Shown here: piece after piece, positions 45,254 through 54,474 of the stretch
Layout: each line of letters begins with the position of its first letter
Position numbering within the stretch: position 1 is the stretch's first letter
Assembly: GCF_003605195.1 (NCBI RefSeq)
Contig: NZ_QYOS01000017.1
Span: forward strand, 61,965 to 125,964
Reading direction: 5' to 3'
Length of the DNA stretch: 64,000 nucleotides
Origin: Aurantiacibacter odishensis
GTDB taxonomy: Bacteria > Pseudomonadota > Alphaproteobacteria > Sphingomonadales > Sphingomonadaceae
Notes under the pieces: model-generated
What the model saw: only the letters and a program-made list of their open reading frames with translations
What the model was told of the DNA's origin: nothing
The model's database searches: none
Made by a program: the position numbers and the translations under genes

Positions 45254-46347
45254 CCGCGGAAAAGCTGTCGCAGGAGGAGGCGTTTGCCCGCATCCAGCTG
45301 CTGCGCTCTGCCAATATCGGGCCTGTCAGCTATGCCCAGCTCCTGGGCCGCTTCGGCAATGCTCGCGACGCGGTGGACGCCCTGCCGGACTTGGCCGCTC
45401 GCGGTGCCAAGCGCAATTACAAGGCCGCGCCGCGCGAGCGGATCGAGCGAGAGGTGCAGGCCGCGCGCAAGGCCGGGGCGCGCTACCTGTTTCACGATCA
45501 GCCGGACTATCCCGCAAACCTTGCGGCTATGGACGGCGCGCCGCCCATCGTGACCATGCGCGGCGACCTGTCGCTGGCCTCGCGGCCTTGCGTCGCCATG
45601 GTGGGCGCGCGCAACGCCTCTGCCGCTGCCGTGAAGCTGGCGCGGGATTTTGCGCGCGAACTGGCGGCGGAGGGCTTCGTGGTCGTCTCCGGCCTTGCCA
45701 AGGGTATCGACGGGGCCAGTCACGAGGGTGCATTCCCACACACCGTCGGCGTGATCGCCAGCGGCATCGACATTGCCTATCCCGCACAGCACGCCAAGTT
45801 GCAGGAACGGATCGCCAGCGATGCGCTGCTGATCGCGGAGGAACCGCCCGGCACCGAGCCGCGCGGGCAGCAGTTTCCCAAGCGCAACCGCATCATCGCA
45901 GGGCTCGCCGTGGGCACCCTCGTGGTCGAAGCCGCGCCGAAGTCTGGCTCACTCATCACCGCAAGGTTGGCGGGCGAGGCGGGTCGCGAAGTAATGGCCA
46001 TTCCCGGCCATCCGGCGGATGCGCGGTCTCATGGCTGCAACCAGCTGATCCGCGAAGGCGCCGTGCTCGTGCAAACCCCGCAGGACGTCGTCGAATTGCT
46101 CTCGGGCTTCGACGGCCAGCCCCGTTCCAGCGTGCGGGAAGCCGCATACAACTACGCGTTCAGCGAAGCGAACGAAGACCTTCCGGCAGACGACATTGCC
46201 ACGATCCTCTCCAGCGCGCCCGTCGCGGTGGACGAACTGGTCCGCCAGACCGGCACGACGCCGGGCGCGGTGCAGATGGCGCTGCTGGAACTGGAGATTG
46301 CCGGGCGGCTGGAGCGCCACGCCGGTGGGAGAGTGAGCCTTGCCTGA
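45250..46347 (+). CDS. dprA: DNA processing protein DprA
   Basis: Single-stranded-DNA-binding protein that loads RecA during natural transformation, 365 residues. The Rossmann-like core carries VGARNAS, VVSGLAKGIDGASHEGA and FPKRNRIIAGLA; a helical region precedes it and a winged-helix domain closes the C-terminus. TTG start at 45250 overlaps the plsY stop. Presence of DprA does not by itself prove competence. Confidence 0.95.
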   Translation: MTAEKLSQEEAFARIQLLRSANIGPVSYAQLLGRFGNARDAVDALPDLAARGAKRNYKAAPRERIEREVQAARKAGARYLFHDQPDYPANLAAMDGAPPIVTMRGDLSLASRPCVAMVGARNASAAAVKLARDFARELAAEGFVVVSGLAKGIDGASHEGAFPHTVGVIASGIDIAYPAQHAKLQERIASDALLIAEEPPGTEPRGQQFPKRNRIIAGLAVGTLVVEAAPKSGSLITARLAGEAGREVMAIPGHPADARSHGCNQLIREGAVLVQTPQDVVELLSGFDGQPRSSVREAAYNYAFSEANEDLPADDIATILSSAPVAVDELVRQTGTTPGAVQMALLELEIAGRLERHAGGRVSLA

Positions 46348-46711
46348 TACGCCGAATTCCGCCGTCACTTTCGCGCGGCGCGTATATATCATAGCCGCGA
46401 TCTACGGTTTTCTCGCCGTGCCGGCTCTTTACTTCACCGACGCGCCCGATCCGCACCGGCTGCTCTATTTCGCCTTCGCCGGGATTGCGCTGGTGTTCCA
46501 GGGCGTGTTCCTCGTCATCGCCCGCGATCCGCAGCGCTACGCCGCTTTCCTTCCGCTCACCGTGTTCGAGAAGATCAGCTTCGGCATTCCCGCGCTGGCC
46601 TTCTGGTCGCAGGGGCAGGCGGCGGAAGATATGGCACTCGGCGGAGCGGTGGACCTCGTTTTTGCCGCGCTCTTCATCGCCGCGTGGCTGAAGATGCGAA
46701 AGGCGGCTTGA
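46340..46711 (+). CDS. Small four-helix membrane protein, hypothetical
   Basis: 123 residues with four hydrophobic segments (roughly 15-32, 41-60, 70-92, 99-117) and short charged loops. I do not recognise a family beyond generic DoxX/DUF-type small membrane proteins. The start is TTG at 46340, overlapping the dprA stop by eight bases; coupling to dprA supports reality. Confidence 0.65.
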   Translation: MPDTPNSAVTFARRVYIIAAIYGFLAVPALYFTDAPDPHRLLYFAFAGIALVFQGVFLVIARDPQRYAAFLPLTVFEKISFGIPALAFWSQGQAAEDMALGGAVDLVFAALFIAAWLKMRKAA

Positions 46712-46798
46712 CGAATCCGGCCAAGGGCCACCACCTTCGCGCGTACGTACACGTGAGGCTCGCCGTGCCGGGCCGGACATCAGGATACTTCAGTCACA

Positions 46799-49363
46799 AT
46801 GCAACTCGTCATCGTTGAGTCGCCCGCCAAGGCGAAAACCATCGAAAAATACCTCGGCAAGGACTTCAAGGTTCTGGCTTCCTATGGCCACGTCCGCGAC
46901 CTGCCGCCCAAGGACGGCTCGGTTCGACCGGACGAGGATTTCGCGATGGATTGGGAAGTCTATGCCGACCAGCGAAACCGGGCGCAGGTGAAGGCGATTG
47001 CCGATGCCGCAAAGAATGCAGACCGCCTGATCCTGGCCACTGACCCCGATCGTGAAGGCGAGGCGATCAGCTGGCACGTCATGGACCTGCTGAAGAAACG
47101 CAAGGCACTGCCGACCAAGGTGGAGCGCGTGACTTTCAACGCCATCACCAAGACCGCCGTGACCGAGGCAATGAAGAAGCCGCGCGAACTCGATCAGGAT
47201 CTGATCGACGCATATCTGGGCCGCCGCGCGCTGGATTACCTGTTCGGTTTCACCCTTTCTCCCGTACTTTGGCGCAAGCTGCCGGGCGCGAAATCGGCAG
47301 GCCGCGTGCAGTCCGTGGCGCTGCGCCTGATCTGCGAGCGCGAGCGCGAGATCGAGGTGTTCCGGGCGGACGAATACTGGTCCGTGGTTGCCAAGATGGA
47401 GCAGGACGGCACCGCCTTCGACGCGCGCCTCGTGCGCTATGACGGCAAGAAGCTGGAGCGGCTTTCAATTGGCGACAGGGGCACGGCGGACGCTGCGAAG
47501 GCTGCCGTCGAGAGCGGCAACTTCAAGGTCGAGGAAGTCGACACCAAGCCGGTGAAGCGCAACCCCGCGCCGCCGTTCACCACCTCTACCCTGCAACAGG
47601 AGGCCGCCCGCAAGCTGGGCTTCTCTGCCAGCCACACCATGCGCTGCGCCCAGACTCTCTACGAGGCGGGCGCAATCACATACATGCGTACCGACGGCGT
47701 GCAGATGGATATGAGCGCGATCATGGCCTGCCGCGATGCGATTGCGGAGCGGTTCTCCGACGACTATCGCCCGGAAAAGCCGCGCTTCTACTCGACCAAG
47801 GCGAAGAACGCGCAGGAAGCGCACGAAGCGATCCGGCCGACCAATTTCAGCAAGGACCGCGCAGGATCCGGCGACGAGGCGAAGCTGTACGACCTTATCT
47901 TCAAGCGCGCGATGGCGAGCCAGATGGCGACCGCGCAGCTGGAGCGCACCACCGTCACCCTGCGCGAGGCGACCGGCGCACATGAGTTGCGCGCCACCGG
48001 GCAGGTGGTGAAGTTCCCCGGCTTCCTTGCCGTCTATTCCGAAAGCTTCGACGAGAAATCGGAAGAGGACGACGACAACCTGCTGCCGATGATGCGCAAG
48101 GGTGACAGCCCGGCAAAGAAGGCCGTCGAGGCGACCCAGCACTTCACCCAACCGCCGCCGCGTTTCAGCGAAGCCAGCCTCGTGAAGCGGCTGGAGGAAC
48201 TGGGCATCGGGCGACCTTCCACCTATGCCTCCACCATCCAGACGCTGCGTGACCGTGACTACGTACGGATGGAGAAAAACCGTTTCTTCGCAGAGGATTC
48301 GGGCAGGCTGCTGACAGCATTTCTCGAACGCTTCTTCCCCCGTTACGTCGCCTACGACTTTACCGCGGAAATGGAGGACGAACTTGACGAGGTTTCCGGC
48401 GGGCGCTTCCAGTACAAGACGCTGCTGGAAAACTTCTGGCGCGATTTCAAGCCGAAGAGCGACGAGGTGATGGAGCGTCAGCCTTCGGAAGTGACCGAGG
48501 TGCTCGACACCTTCCTCGAGGACTTCCTCTTCCCCGAACGCGAGGACGGCCATCACCCGCGCTGGTGCCCCTTGTGTGCCGAGCAGGGCCGCGAAGGGGG
48601 CGAACTGCACCTGCGCGGGGGCCGATACGGCGCGTTCATCGGCTGCGTGAACTATCCGGAGTGCAATTTCCGTCGCAAGTTCGGTCAGCCGGGCGGCGAG
48701 GATGGCAGCAACGATGGCGTGATGGGCGAAGACCCGGAAACGGGCTTGCCGGTGGAGCGCAAGACCGGGCGCTTCGGCCCTTATGTGCAGCTGGGCGAGG
48801 GCAAGGACGCCAAGCGCGCCTCCATCCCGAAAGACCTCGACGATTTCGACCTGGAATGGGCGCTCAAGCTGCTCGCCCTGCCGCGCGTGGTCGGCCAGCA
48901 TCCCGATACCGGCAAGGATATCGAGGCGGGCCTGTGGCGCTATGGCCCCGCGGTCCGTCACGAAGGTACCTACGGCAAGCTGCAGAACACCGCCGAAATT
49001 TTCGAGATCGGCATGAACCGCGCGGTGGACCTGCTGGCGCAATCGGCCAACCGTAAGGGCGGTGGGCGCGGTAGCCGCGAGCCGCTGAAGGTGTTCGGCA
49101 AGAATGACGCGGGTGACGAGATCAAGTTGATGGACGGCCGCTATGGTGCCTACGTCACGGACGGCACCACCAACGCGACCATCCCCAAGGATACCGACAA
49201 GGACGCGCTGACGCTGGAACAGGCGCTGGAACTGATCGCGGCGAAAGCGGCGAAGGGTCCGGCGAAGAAGAAGCGCAAGGCTCCTGCCAAGAAGAAGACC
49301 GCCGCGAAGAAGAAGGCTCCGGCCAAGAAGAAAGCCCCGGCGAAGACTGCGGAAGACAGCTGA
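46799..49363 (+). CDS. topA: DNA topoisomerase I
   Basis: Type IA topoisomerase relaxing negative supercoils, 854 residues. Toprim (IVESPAKAKTIEKYLG, DPDREGEAI) and the catalytic tyrosine in AITYMRTDGVQ are visible; one Cys4 zinc ribbon (CPLC...GCVNYPEC) is followed by further topo C-terminal repeats and a lysine/alanine/proline-rich tail typical of this group. The gap before it (46712-46798) holds its promoter but no clear box. Confidence 0.97.
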   Translation: MQLVIVESPAKAKTIEKYLGKDFKVLASYGHVRDLPPKDGSVRPDEDFAMDWEVYADQRNRAQVKAIADAAKNADRLILATDPDREGEAISWHVMDLLKKRKALPTKVERVTFNAITKTAVTEAMKKPRELDQDLIDAYLGRRALDYLFGFTLSPVLWRKLPGAKSAGRVQSVALRLICEREREIEVFRADEYWSVVAKMEQDGTAFDARLVRYDGKKLERLSIGDRGTADAAKAAVESGNFKVEEVDTKPVKRNPAPPFTTSTLQQEAARKLGFSASHTMRCAQTLYEAGAITYMRTDGVQMDMSAIMACRDAIAERFSDDYRPEKPRFYSTKAKNAQEAHEAIRPTNFSKDRAGSGDEAKLYDLIFKRAMASQMATAQLERTTVTLREATGAHELRATGQVVKFPGFLAVYSESFDEKSEEDDDNLLPMMRKGDSPAKKAVEATQHFTQPPPRFSEASLVKRLEELGIGRPSTYASTIQTLRDRDYVRMEKNRFFAEDSGRLLTAFLERFFPRYVAYDFTAEMEDELDEVSGGRFQYKTLLENFWRDFKPKSDEVMERQPSEVTEVLDTFLEDFLFPEREDGHHPRWCPLCAEQGREGGELHLRGGRYGAFIGCVNYPECNFRRKFGQPGGEDGSNDGVMGEDPETGLPVERKTGRFGPYVQLGEGKDAKRASIPKDLDDFDLEWALKLLALPRVVGQHPDTGKDIEAGLWRYGPAVRHEGTYGKLQNTAEIFEIGMNRAVDLLAQSANRKGGGRGSREPLKVFGKNDAGDEIKLMDGRYGAYVTDGTTNATIPKDTDKDALTLEQALELIAAKAAKGPAKKKRKAPAKKKTAAKKKAPAKKKAPAKTAEDS

Positions 49364-49545
49364 TGGCCAAGGAGCAATTCGAACGCCACAAGCAACCCTG
49401 GAACGGTGAGGAGGCGGGCAAGCTGAAATTGCTCGCCGCCAAGGGGCAGGGCTTGAAGCAGATCGCCAAGGCGTTGAACCGGAGCGAGGAATCGACGCGG
49501 GATTTCGCCAAGAAGAACAAGATCGGTATCGCCAAGAAGCGCTGA
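49363..49545 (+). CDS. Small basic helix-turn-helix-like protein
   Basis: 60-residue protein, very basic. The middle (EAGKLKLLAAKGQGLKQIAKALNRSEESTRDFAKK) reads like a SANT/Myb or resolvase-type helix-turn-helix that could bind DNA. The ATG shares a base with the topA stop (TGATG). Function unknown; context suggests chromosome handling but this is only inference. Confidence 0.7.
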   Translation: MAKEQFERHKQPWNGEEAGKLKLLAAKGQGLKQIAKALNRSEESTRDFAKKNKIGIAKKR

Positions 49546-49596
49546 CGCCGAACGGCGGATTTTTTCGCACTTGCACAATTGGCAACACGGTCGCAC

Positions 49597-51012
49597 ATGG
49601 TGGCGATGCAGCGCCACGGCACATTCTCCCACAATCCGCAGGCCGGGAAGGTTGCGGATGACCATCCCGGCTTGCCAAAGCCGCGTCGGTGGTGGGCGAT
49701 TGCAGCAATCAGCTTCGGCACCGCGCTGCTGGTGATCGACGGCGCGATTGCCAATGTCGCGCTGCCCACCATCGCCCGCGAACTCTCGGTCAGCGAGGCA
49801 GCCGTTACCAACGTGGTGACGGTCTACCAGCTCGTGCTGGTGATGCTGCTCCTGCCGTTTTCGTCGCTGGGTGACAGGCTGGGCCACCGAACGCTTTACC
49901 AGGCGGGGCAGGGACTGTTCATGGTCGCTTCTGCCGCGTGCTACTTCGTCGAGAGCTTCACCGTTCTGCTGCTGCTGCGCGCCTTTCAGGGCATCGGCGC
50001 GGCCATGGCGCTGAGCGTTTCGGCAGCGATGCTGCGGCAGATATATCCGGCCAGCAAGCTGGGCACAGGCATGGGCGTCAACTCCGTTATCGTGGCGAGT
50101 TCCGCTGCCCTCGCGCCGACGCTGGGCGGGTACATCGTGGGCAACCTGCCGTGGCAGATCGTTTTCGTGGCTGCGGCGCCTCTGGCGGTCGTCTCGCTGC
50201 TGATGGGGCGATCTCTGCCCGATCCCGAACCGCGCGACCAGCCTTCAAAGTGGCGCAGCGGCGTGCTGAGCGCGCTGACCATGCTGTTCCTCGTCGGCGG
50301 CATCCAGCTCGGTACGCACGACGCGCTGGGCTGGGGCATTGCGACGTTCGTTGCGGGTGTGATCCTGCTGCTGCTGCTGATCCGGCGCGAACGGCGGCGG
50401 GAGGCTCCGGTATTCCCGGTAGACCTGCTTTCGAAGCCAGTCTTGGGGCTGTCGGCACTCGCCAATTTCTGTAGCTTCATCGCCGCAGGCGCGCTGATGC
50501 TGGGCCTGCCGTTCCGTCTGGAGATCGGCATGGGCTACGATCCGCAGACCGTGGGCCTGCTGCTGCTGCCGTTCCCGCTGACGATGCTGGTCGTCTCGCC
50601 CATCTCCGGCTGGGCGTCGGACCGGATCCCGGCGACCAAGCTGGGCGTCACAGGCATGAGCATCGCGATCGTCGGCCTGCTGCTGCTCGCCACCATGCCC
50701 GATCAGCCGGGCGAATGGGGCATCGCCTGGCGCCTGAGCCTGACGGCGCTGGGCTTCGGCCTGTTCTTCAGCCCCAACTCGCGCCTGCTTATCGGCCGCG
50801 CCCCGCGTGACCGGGCAGCGGCGGCAGGCGGCCTGCTCTCCACCTCGCGCTTGTTCGGGCAGACGATGGCCGCCGTGGTGATCGGCCTGCTGCTGGCGGG
50901 CGGTTTGGGCCTTGGCCCGGTGCCGCTGTATGTCAGCTGCGCCCTGGCCGTGGTGGCGGCACTGGCGAGCCTCGCGCGGTTCTCCCAGCGTAAGAGCGCG
51001 GCAAACGGGTGA
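49597..51012 (+). CDS. DHA2-type MFS multidrug transporter
   Basis: About 471 residues with roughly 14 hydrophobic segments, as in DHA2 drug:H+ antiporters (ID-G-AIANVALPTIA in helix 1, LGDRLGHR after helix 2). Substrate unknown. The start is uncertain: TTG 49579, ATG 49597 or ATG 49606 are in frame; I took the first ATG. Single gene. Confidence 0.87.
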   Translation: MVAMQRHGTFSHNPQAGKVADDHPGLPKPRRWWAIAAISFGTALLVIDGAIANVALPTIARELSVSEAAVTNVVTVYQLVLVMLLLPFSSLGDRLGHRTLYQAGQGLFMVASAACYFVESFTVLLLLRAFQGIGAAMALSVSAAMLRQIYPASKLGTGMGVNSVIVASSAALAPTLGGYIVGNLPWQIVFVAAAPLAVVSLLMGRSLPDPEPRDQPSKWRSGVLSALTMLFLVGGIQLGTHDALGWGIATFVAGVILLLLLIRRERRREAPVFPVDLLSKPVLGLSALANFCSFIAAGALMLGLPFRLEIGMGYDPQTVGLLLLPFPLTMLVVSPISGWASDRIPATKLGVTGMSIAIVGLLLLATMPDQPGEWGIAWRLSLTALGFGLFFSPNSRLLIGRAPRDRAAAAGGLLSTSRLFGQTMAAVVIGLLLAGGLGLGPVPLYVSCALAVVAALASLARFSQRKSAANG

Positions 51013-51018
51013 TCGGCA

Positions 51019-51120
51019 CACATTCAGGCCAGTTTCACCGTCGGTGCCGATGTCTACATCGCCAAGCCGTTCGAAGAGCTTGTGCTGAAAGCCAAGCTGG
51101 AGATACTGGGCGCTCTTTGA
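51019..51120 (+). pseudogene. Remnant of a response-regulator receiver domain
   Basis: Frame without a start giving GADVYIAKPFEELVLKAK and a short tail to TGA at 51118-51120. This is the last beta strand and helix of a CheY-like receiver, with the conserved lysine-proline-phenylalanine. The rest of the domain is absent; directly upstream is the transporter stop codon. A decayed gene fragment. Confidence 0.55.
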
Positions 51121-51126
51121 GCCCGC

Positions 51127-51876
51127 TCATGTGTCGGTGGTGACATCGTCCCACTCGAGCTCGCAATAACCCACCAGCCAATTCAGGGCCTTGTGCCGTT
51201 CCATCACGACCCCGTAGTCCAATCCGACGGGCGCTTCTTCATCTGCCTGGCTCGCATTGCGACAGGCCCAATGTAGTCTGTAGATCAGGTCCGCTTGGTC
51301 GAGAATTTCCGACACATCGCGTAGGTCGAGATTCTGCCATTCAGAGGCAGTATTGAAGAGTTCGACAAGTCGCGGGAGATCGACGATTTGATCGGGCAAG
51401 CCGAGTTCGTCGTCCCAACGCCCAAGAGCCCAAGCTAGAGGAAGTGCTGCTTCGTATTGCCAAGCGAACTGCACAGACTGGTGCTGGGTCGGACTGAACT
51501 CGGCGAGGTATGCGGTCTCCTCTGGGGAGAAATGACTGGCAAGCTGTCTAAGCTTGATTGTTTCGCGGATCTTGCTGTCAACCGCGTGCGGCGAAGGTTC
51601 GCAGAGCAATCCATCGGCCCGTAATGCGCAGGTCATCAAAGCCGAGAATCGTGCGAAGACTTCCTCTGGAGATCGAAGTTGAACTTCGGATTCATCTTCG
51701 ATGCGCGGCAGGTGTCGATTGATTGGCACACCAAGCCTGACGAGCGCAGTTTCCGTGCGGGCCTTGCGCGACTTTGCATGGAAATCGGAAGGCAGCTCAC
51801 CGTCAAATGGAACAACCCTTGGCACTTTGTCATCGGTGCCAAAGATTCGCGACAGCCATTCGCCAATTCGGCTCAC
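51127..51876 (-). CDS. DUF4272 domain-containing protein
   Basis: 249-residue soluble protein. LIYRLHWACRNA and HKALNWLVGYCELEWDDVTTDT at the C-terminus fit DUF4272, a family of unknown function. Codon choice differs from its neighbours: in one 35-codon stretch I counted 19 ending in G or C, with rare AGA and CTA codons, while the start of era is almost all G/C-ending. Yet its GTG start overlaps the era stop (GTGA), so it is now part of the lepB operon. Confidence 0.8.
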   Translation of the reverse strand: MSRIGEWLSRIFGTDDKVPRVVPFDGELPSDFHAKSRKARTETALVRLGVPINRHLPRIEDESEVQLRSPEEVFARFSALMTCALRADGLLCEPSPHAVDSKIRETIKLRQLASHFSPEETAYLAEFSPTQHQSVQFAWQYEAALPLAWALGRWDDELGLPDQIVDLPRLVELFNTASEWQNLDLRDVSEILDQADLIYRLHWACRNASQADEEAPVGLDYGVVMERHKALNWLVGYCELEWDDVTTDT

Positions 51877-52775
51877 TTCACCCAGTCCAGCCCGATTTCC
51901 TCGTAGACTTCGCGGTTTTCGGCCCATTTCTCGTCCACTTTCACGTGGAGGAAGAGGTGGACCTTCACGCCCAGCATTTCCGACAGTTCCTTGCGCGCCG
52001 CTTCGCCGATGGCCTTGATGCGGCTGCCCTGCTTGCCCAGCACGATGGGCTTTTGGCTGTCACGCGAGATCACGATCTGCTGGCGTACCTCCACGCTGCC
52101 GTCGGGGCGCTGGGTGTAGCTTTCGGGGCGCACGGCGGCATCGTAGGGCAGTTCTTCGTGCAACTGCTGGTAAAGCTGTTCGCGCGTCACTTCGGCAGCC
52201 AACAGGCGCTCGCTGGCGTCGGAGACCTGGTCTTCCGGGTAGTGCCAGGGGCCTTCCGGCATCAGCGAGGCGAGTTGCTGCTTCAACTCGGGCACGCCGT
52301 CTCCGGTGAGAGCGGAGACGAAGAATACCTCGCTGAAATCGGCAAGCTGTGTGAGTTCCTGCGCCAGTTCCAGCAGCGGCTCCTTCTTTGAAACATCGAC
52401 CTTGTTGAGCACGAGGATCTTGCGCTCCTTGCGGTCCTTCAACTGCTCCACCAGCGGCATCAGTTCGTGGCGGCGCTGCTTCACAGGGTCCACCACCAGC
52501 AGCACGGCATCGGCTTCCACCGCGCCTTCCCACGCCGCGCTCACCATCGCGCGGTCGAGGCGGCGCTTGGGTTCGAAGATGCCGGGCGTGTCGACGAGGA
52601 TCATCTGCACATTGTCCAGCAGGGCAATGCCCAGCAGGCGCGCGCGGGTGGTCTGCGCCTTGGCGCTGGTGATGGCGACCTTCTGGCCGACGAGCTGGTT
52701 CACCAGCGTGGACTTGCCCGCGTTGGGCGCGCCGATCACGGCGACAAGACCGCATTTCTGTTCGGACTCGTTCAT
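51873..52775 (-). CDS. era: GTPase Era
   Basis: Ribosome-assembly GTPase that binds 16S rRNA 3' end, 300 residues. G1 GAPNAGKST, G3 DTPGI, G4 NKVD; C-terminal KH domain with IVLGKQGSRIKAIGEAARKE-type GxxG. Its ATG at 52775 overlaps the rnc stop (ATGA). Part of lepB-rnc-era. Confidence 0.97.
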   Translation of the reverse strand: MNESEQKCGLVAVIGAPNAGKSTLVNQLVGQKVAITSAKAQTTRARLLGIALLDNVQMILVDTPGIFEPKRRLDRAMVSAAWEGAVEADAVLLVVDPVKQRRHELMPLVEQLKDRKERKILVLNKVDVSKKEPLLELAQELTQLADFSEVFFVSALTGDGVPELKQQLASLMPEGPWHYPEDQVSDASERLLAAEVTREQLYQQLHEELPYDAAVRPESYTQRPDGSVEVRQQIVISRDSQKPIVLGKQGSRIKAIGEAARKELSEMLGVKVHLFLHVKVDEKWAENREVYEEIGLDWVK

Positions 52776-53443
52776 CCGTATTTCTCCATGAATAGACGCG
52801 CGGCCTCGGTCTCTGCCTCGCGCTTGCCGCTGGCCGTGGCTTCTACCGCGCCCACCTTGTACACGCTGACCTGCACGGTGTAGCGGCGATTGTGATCGGG
52901 GCCGGATGTGTCGGTGACGGCGTATTCCGGCGGGCGCCGTTGGTTTCCGGCGGCCCATTCCTGCAGCGCGCTCTTGGGATGCTTGCGGCGGCCCGTTTCG
53001 CCGTCGAACACTTCACGCCACAGGTCGCGGATCAGGGTGCTGGTGGGATCGAAACCGGCTTCGAGGAAGTTCGCGCCGATCAGCGATTCCATGATGTCGC
53101 CCAGCACGTTATCGCTATCCTGCGCGCCGTCCTCGCGGGCCTGTTTGCCCATGCGTACGTGATCGCTGGTGCCGATACTACGGGCGCGGCCGGCGCAGAC
53201 CTGCTTGCTGACCAGCGCATTCAGCCGCTGTGCCAGCTTGCCCTCGGCGCTGTTCGAATGTGTGTAGAGCCAGTCGGCGATGGTGAGGCCCAGCACGCGG
53301 TCACCCAGGAATTCGAGCCGGTCGTAGTCCTTCGCTTCGCCAAGGCTGCCATGGGTCAGCGCCTCGTGCCACAATGCCTCGTCCTTCACGGTGAAGCCTT
53401 GGCTTTCCAGCCATTTGCGCGTGCCGGGTTCCAGCGTGCTCAT
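52772..53443 (-). CDS. rnc: Ribonuclease III
   Basis: Double-strand-specific RNase for rRNA processing, 223 residues. The signature motif is YDRLEFLGDRVLGL, followed by GDIMESLIGANFLEAG with further metal-binding acids; a dsRNA-binding domain (about 150-223) ends the protein. Start ATG 53443 overlaps the lepB stop; a longer in-frame start lies inside lepB and is unlikely. Confidence 0.97.
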   Translation of the reverse strand: MSTLEPGTRKWLESQGFTVKDEALWHEALTHGSLGEAKDYDRLEFLGDRVLGLTIADWLYTHSNSAEGKLAQRLNALVSKQVCAGRARSIGTSDHVRMGKQAREDGAQDSDNVLGDIMESLIGANFLEAGFDPTSTLIRDLWREVFDGETGRRKHPKSALQEWAAGNQRRPPEYAVTDTSGPDHNRRYTVQVSVYKVGAVEATASGKREAETEAARLFMEKYG

Positions 53444-54240
53444 ATGCCTTGGAAGATCCGGTTCCAGCGCACGCCGTTGCCCCACGACCAGTACATGAAG
53501 CTGGCTTCGGCCACGAGGTTTTCGGTCGGCACCAGGCCCACCCAGCCACCGGAAACGGACGGACGGCGGCTATCCTGCGAGTTGTCGCGGTTGTCGCCCA
53601 TCATGAACACGTGGCCATCTGGCACGACGACGGGCGGAGTGTTGTCCACGCCCACCACGCCAAGGTCCAGCACGTTGTAGCTGACGCCGTTGGGCAGCGT
53701 TTCGCGGTACTGCGGATAGCGGCAGGCGGGAATCCCCGTCTCTGTCTGCATCGCGAAGCGGCCGGAATAGCAGCGTTCGCCCACCGGCAGTTCGACCACG
53801 AAATCCTCGATCCGCTCTTTCGGCACCGGCTCGCCGTTCAGCACCAGCTGGCCGTCCACCATCTGCACGGTGTCACCGGGCAGGCCGATCACGCGCTTGA
53901 TGTAGTCGCTCTTGTCGATGGGGTGCTTGAAAATGGCGACGTCACCATGCTCCGGCAGGCTGGCGAACACGCGTCCATCGCCCACGTCCACATCGAACGG
54001 CAGCGAGTAGCGCGAGTAGCCGTAGGACCACTTCTGCGCGAACAGGTAGTCGCCCACCAGCAGGCGGGGCATCATGGACTCCGAGGGGATGTTGAAGCTG
54101 GTGAAGACGAAGGTGCGGAACAGCAGCACCACGATCACCAGCTTGACCAGGAACCAGCCGAAGCTCTTCCAGTCTTCCTTTTCCTCGGGCTTGGCCTTTT
54201 TCGGCTCTACCACTTCGCGCGGGGTTACATTGTCTGTCAT
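53440..54240 (-). CDS. lepB: Signal peptidase I
   Basis: Inner-membrane serine/lysine protease removing signal peptides, 266 residues. One membrane helix (about 27-45), catalytic serine in IPSESMMPRL, catalytic lysine in YIKRVIGLPGD, and the C-terminal MGDNRDNSQDSR box. First gene of the overlapping lepB-rnc-era-DUF4272 operon. Confidence 0.97.
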   Translation of the reverse strand: MTDNVTPREVVEPKKAKPEEKEDWKSFGWFLVKLVIVVLLFRTFVFTSFNIPSESMMPRLLVGDYLFAQKWSYGYSRYSLPFDVDVGDGRVFASLPEHGDVAIFKHPIDKSDYIKRVIGLPGDTVQMVDGQLVLNGEPVPKERIEDFVVELPVGERCYSGRFAMQTETGIPACRYPQYRETLPNGVSYNVLDLGVVGVDNTPPVVVPDGHVFMMGDNRDNSQDSRRPSVSGGWVGLVPTENLVAEASFMYWSWGNGVRWNRIFQGI

Positions 54241-54474
54241 CGGCGGCGGTCTTGTTGCGAGAGGGCGCGCGCGTCAAGCGTGGCCTTGCAAAAGTCGACG
54301 GATGGCGGATGCGGGCGGTCTAATGTGGAACACCTGGAACACTGTCCTGATAGAGAAAATCGCAGGTTTCCCCCGCGTCTTCGCAAATGCACAAAAAAGC
54401 CCCGATTTGCGGTTTCCATTCATGGCGCGAGGGCCTAGCCATGCGGGAAACCGGTAGGAAAGGAATCGCCACCA

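Noticed and set aside
49260..49350. Lysine/alanine repeat at the end of topA as a DNA repeat element
   Set aside because: It is the in-frame coding of the basic tail common in this topoisomerase group.
47465..49708. 747-codon minus-strand frame opposite topA and its downstream genes
   Set aside because: Arises from codon bias of topA; no domain recognisable.
54327..54340. Two GGAAC elements upstream of pgi as EcfG -35 boxes
   Set aside because: No CGTT at the required spacing.
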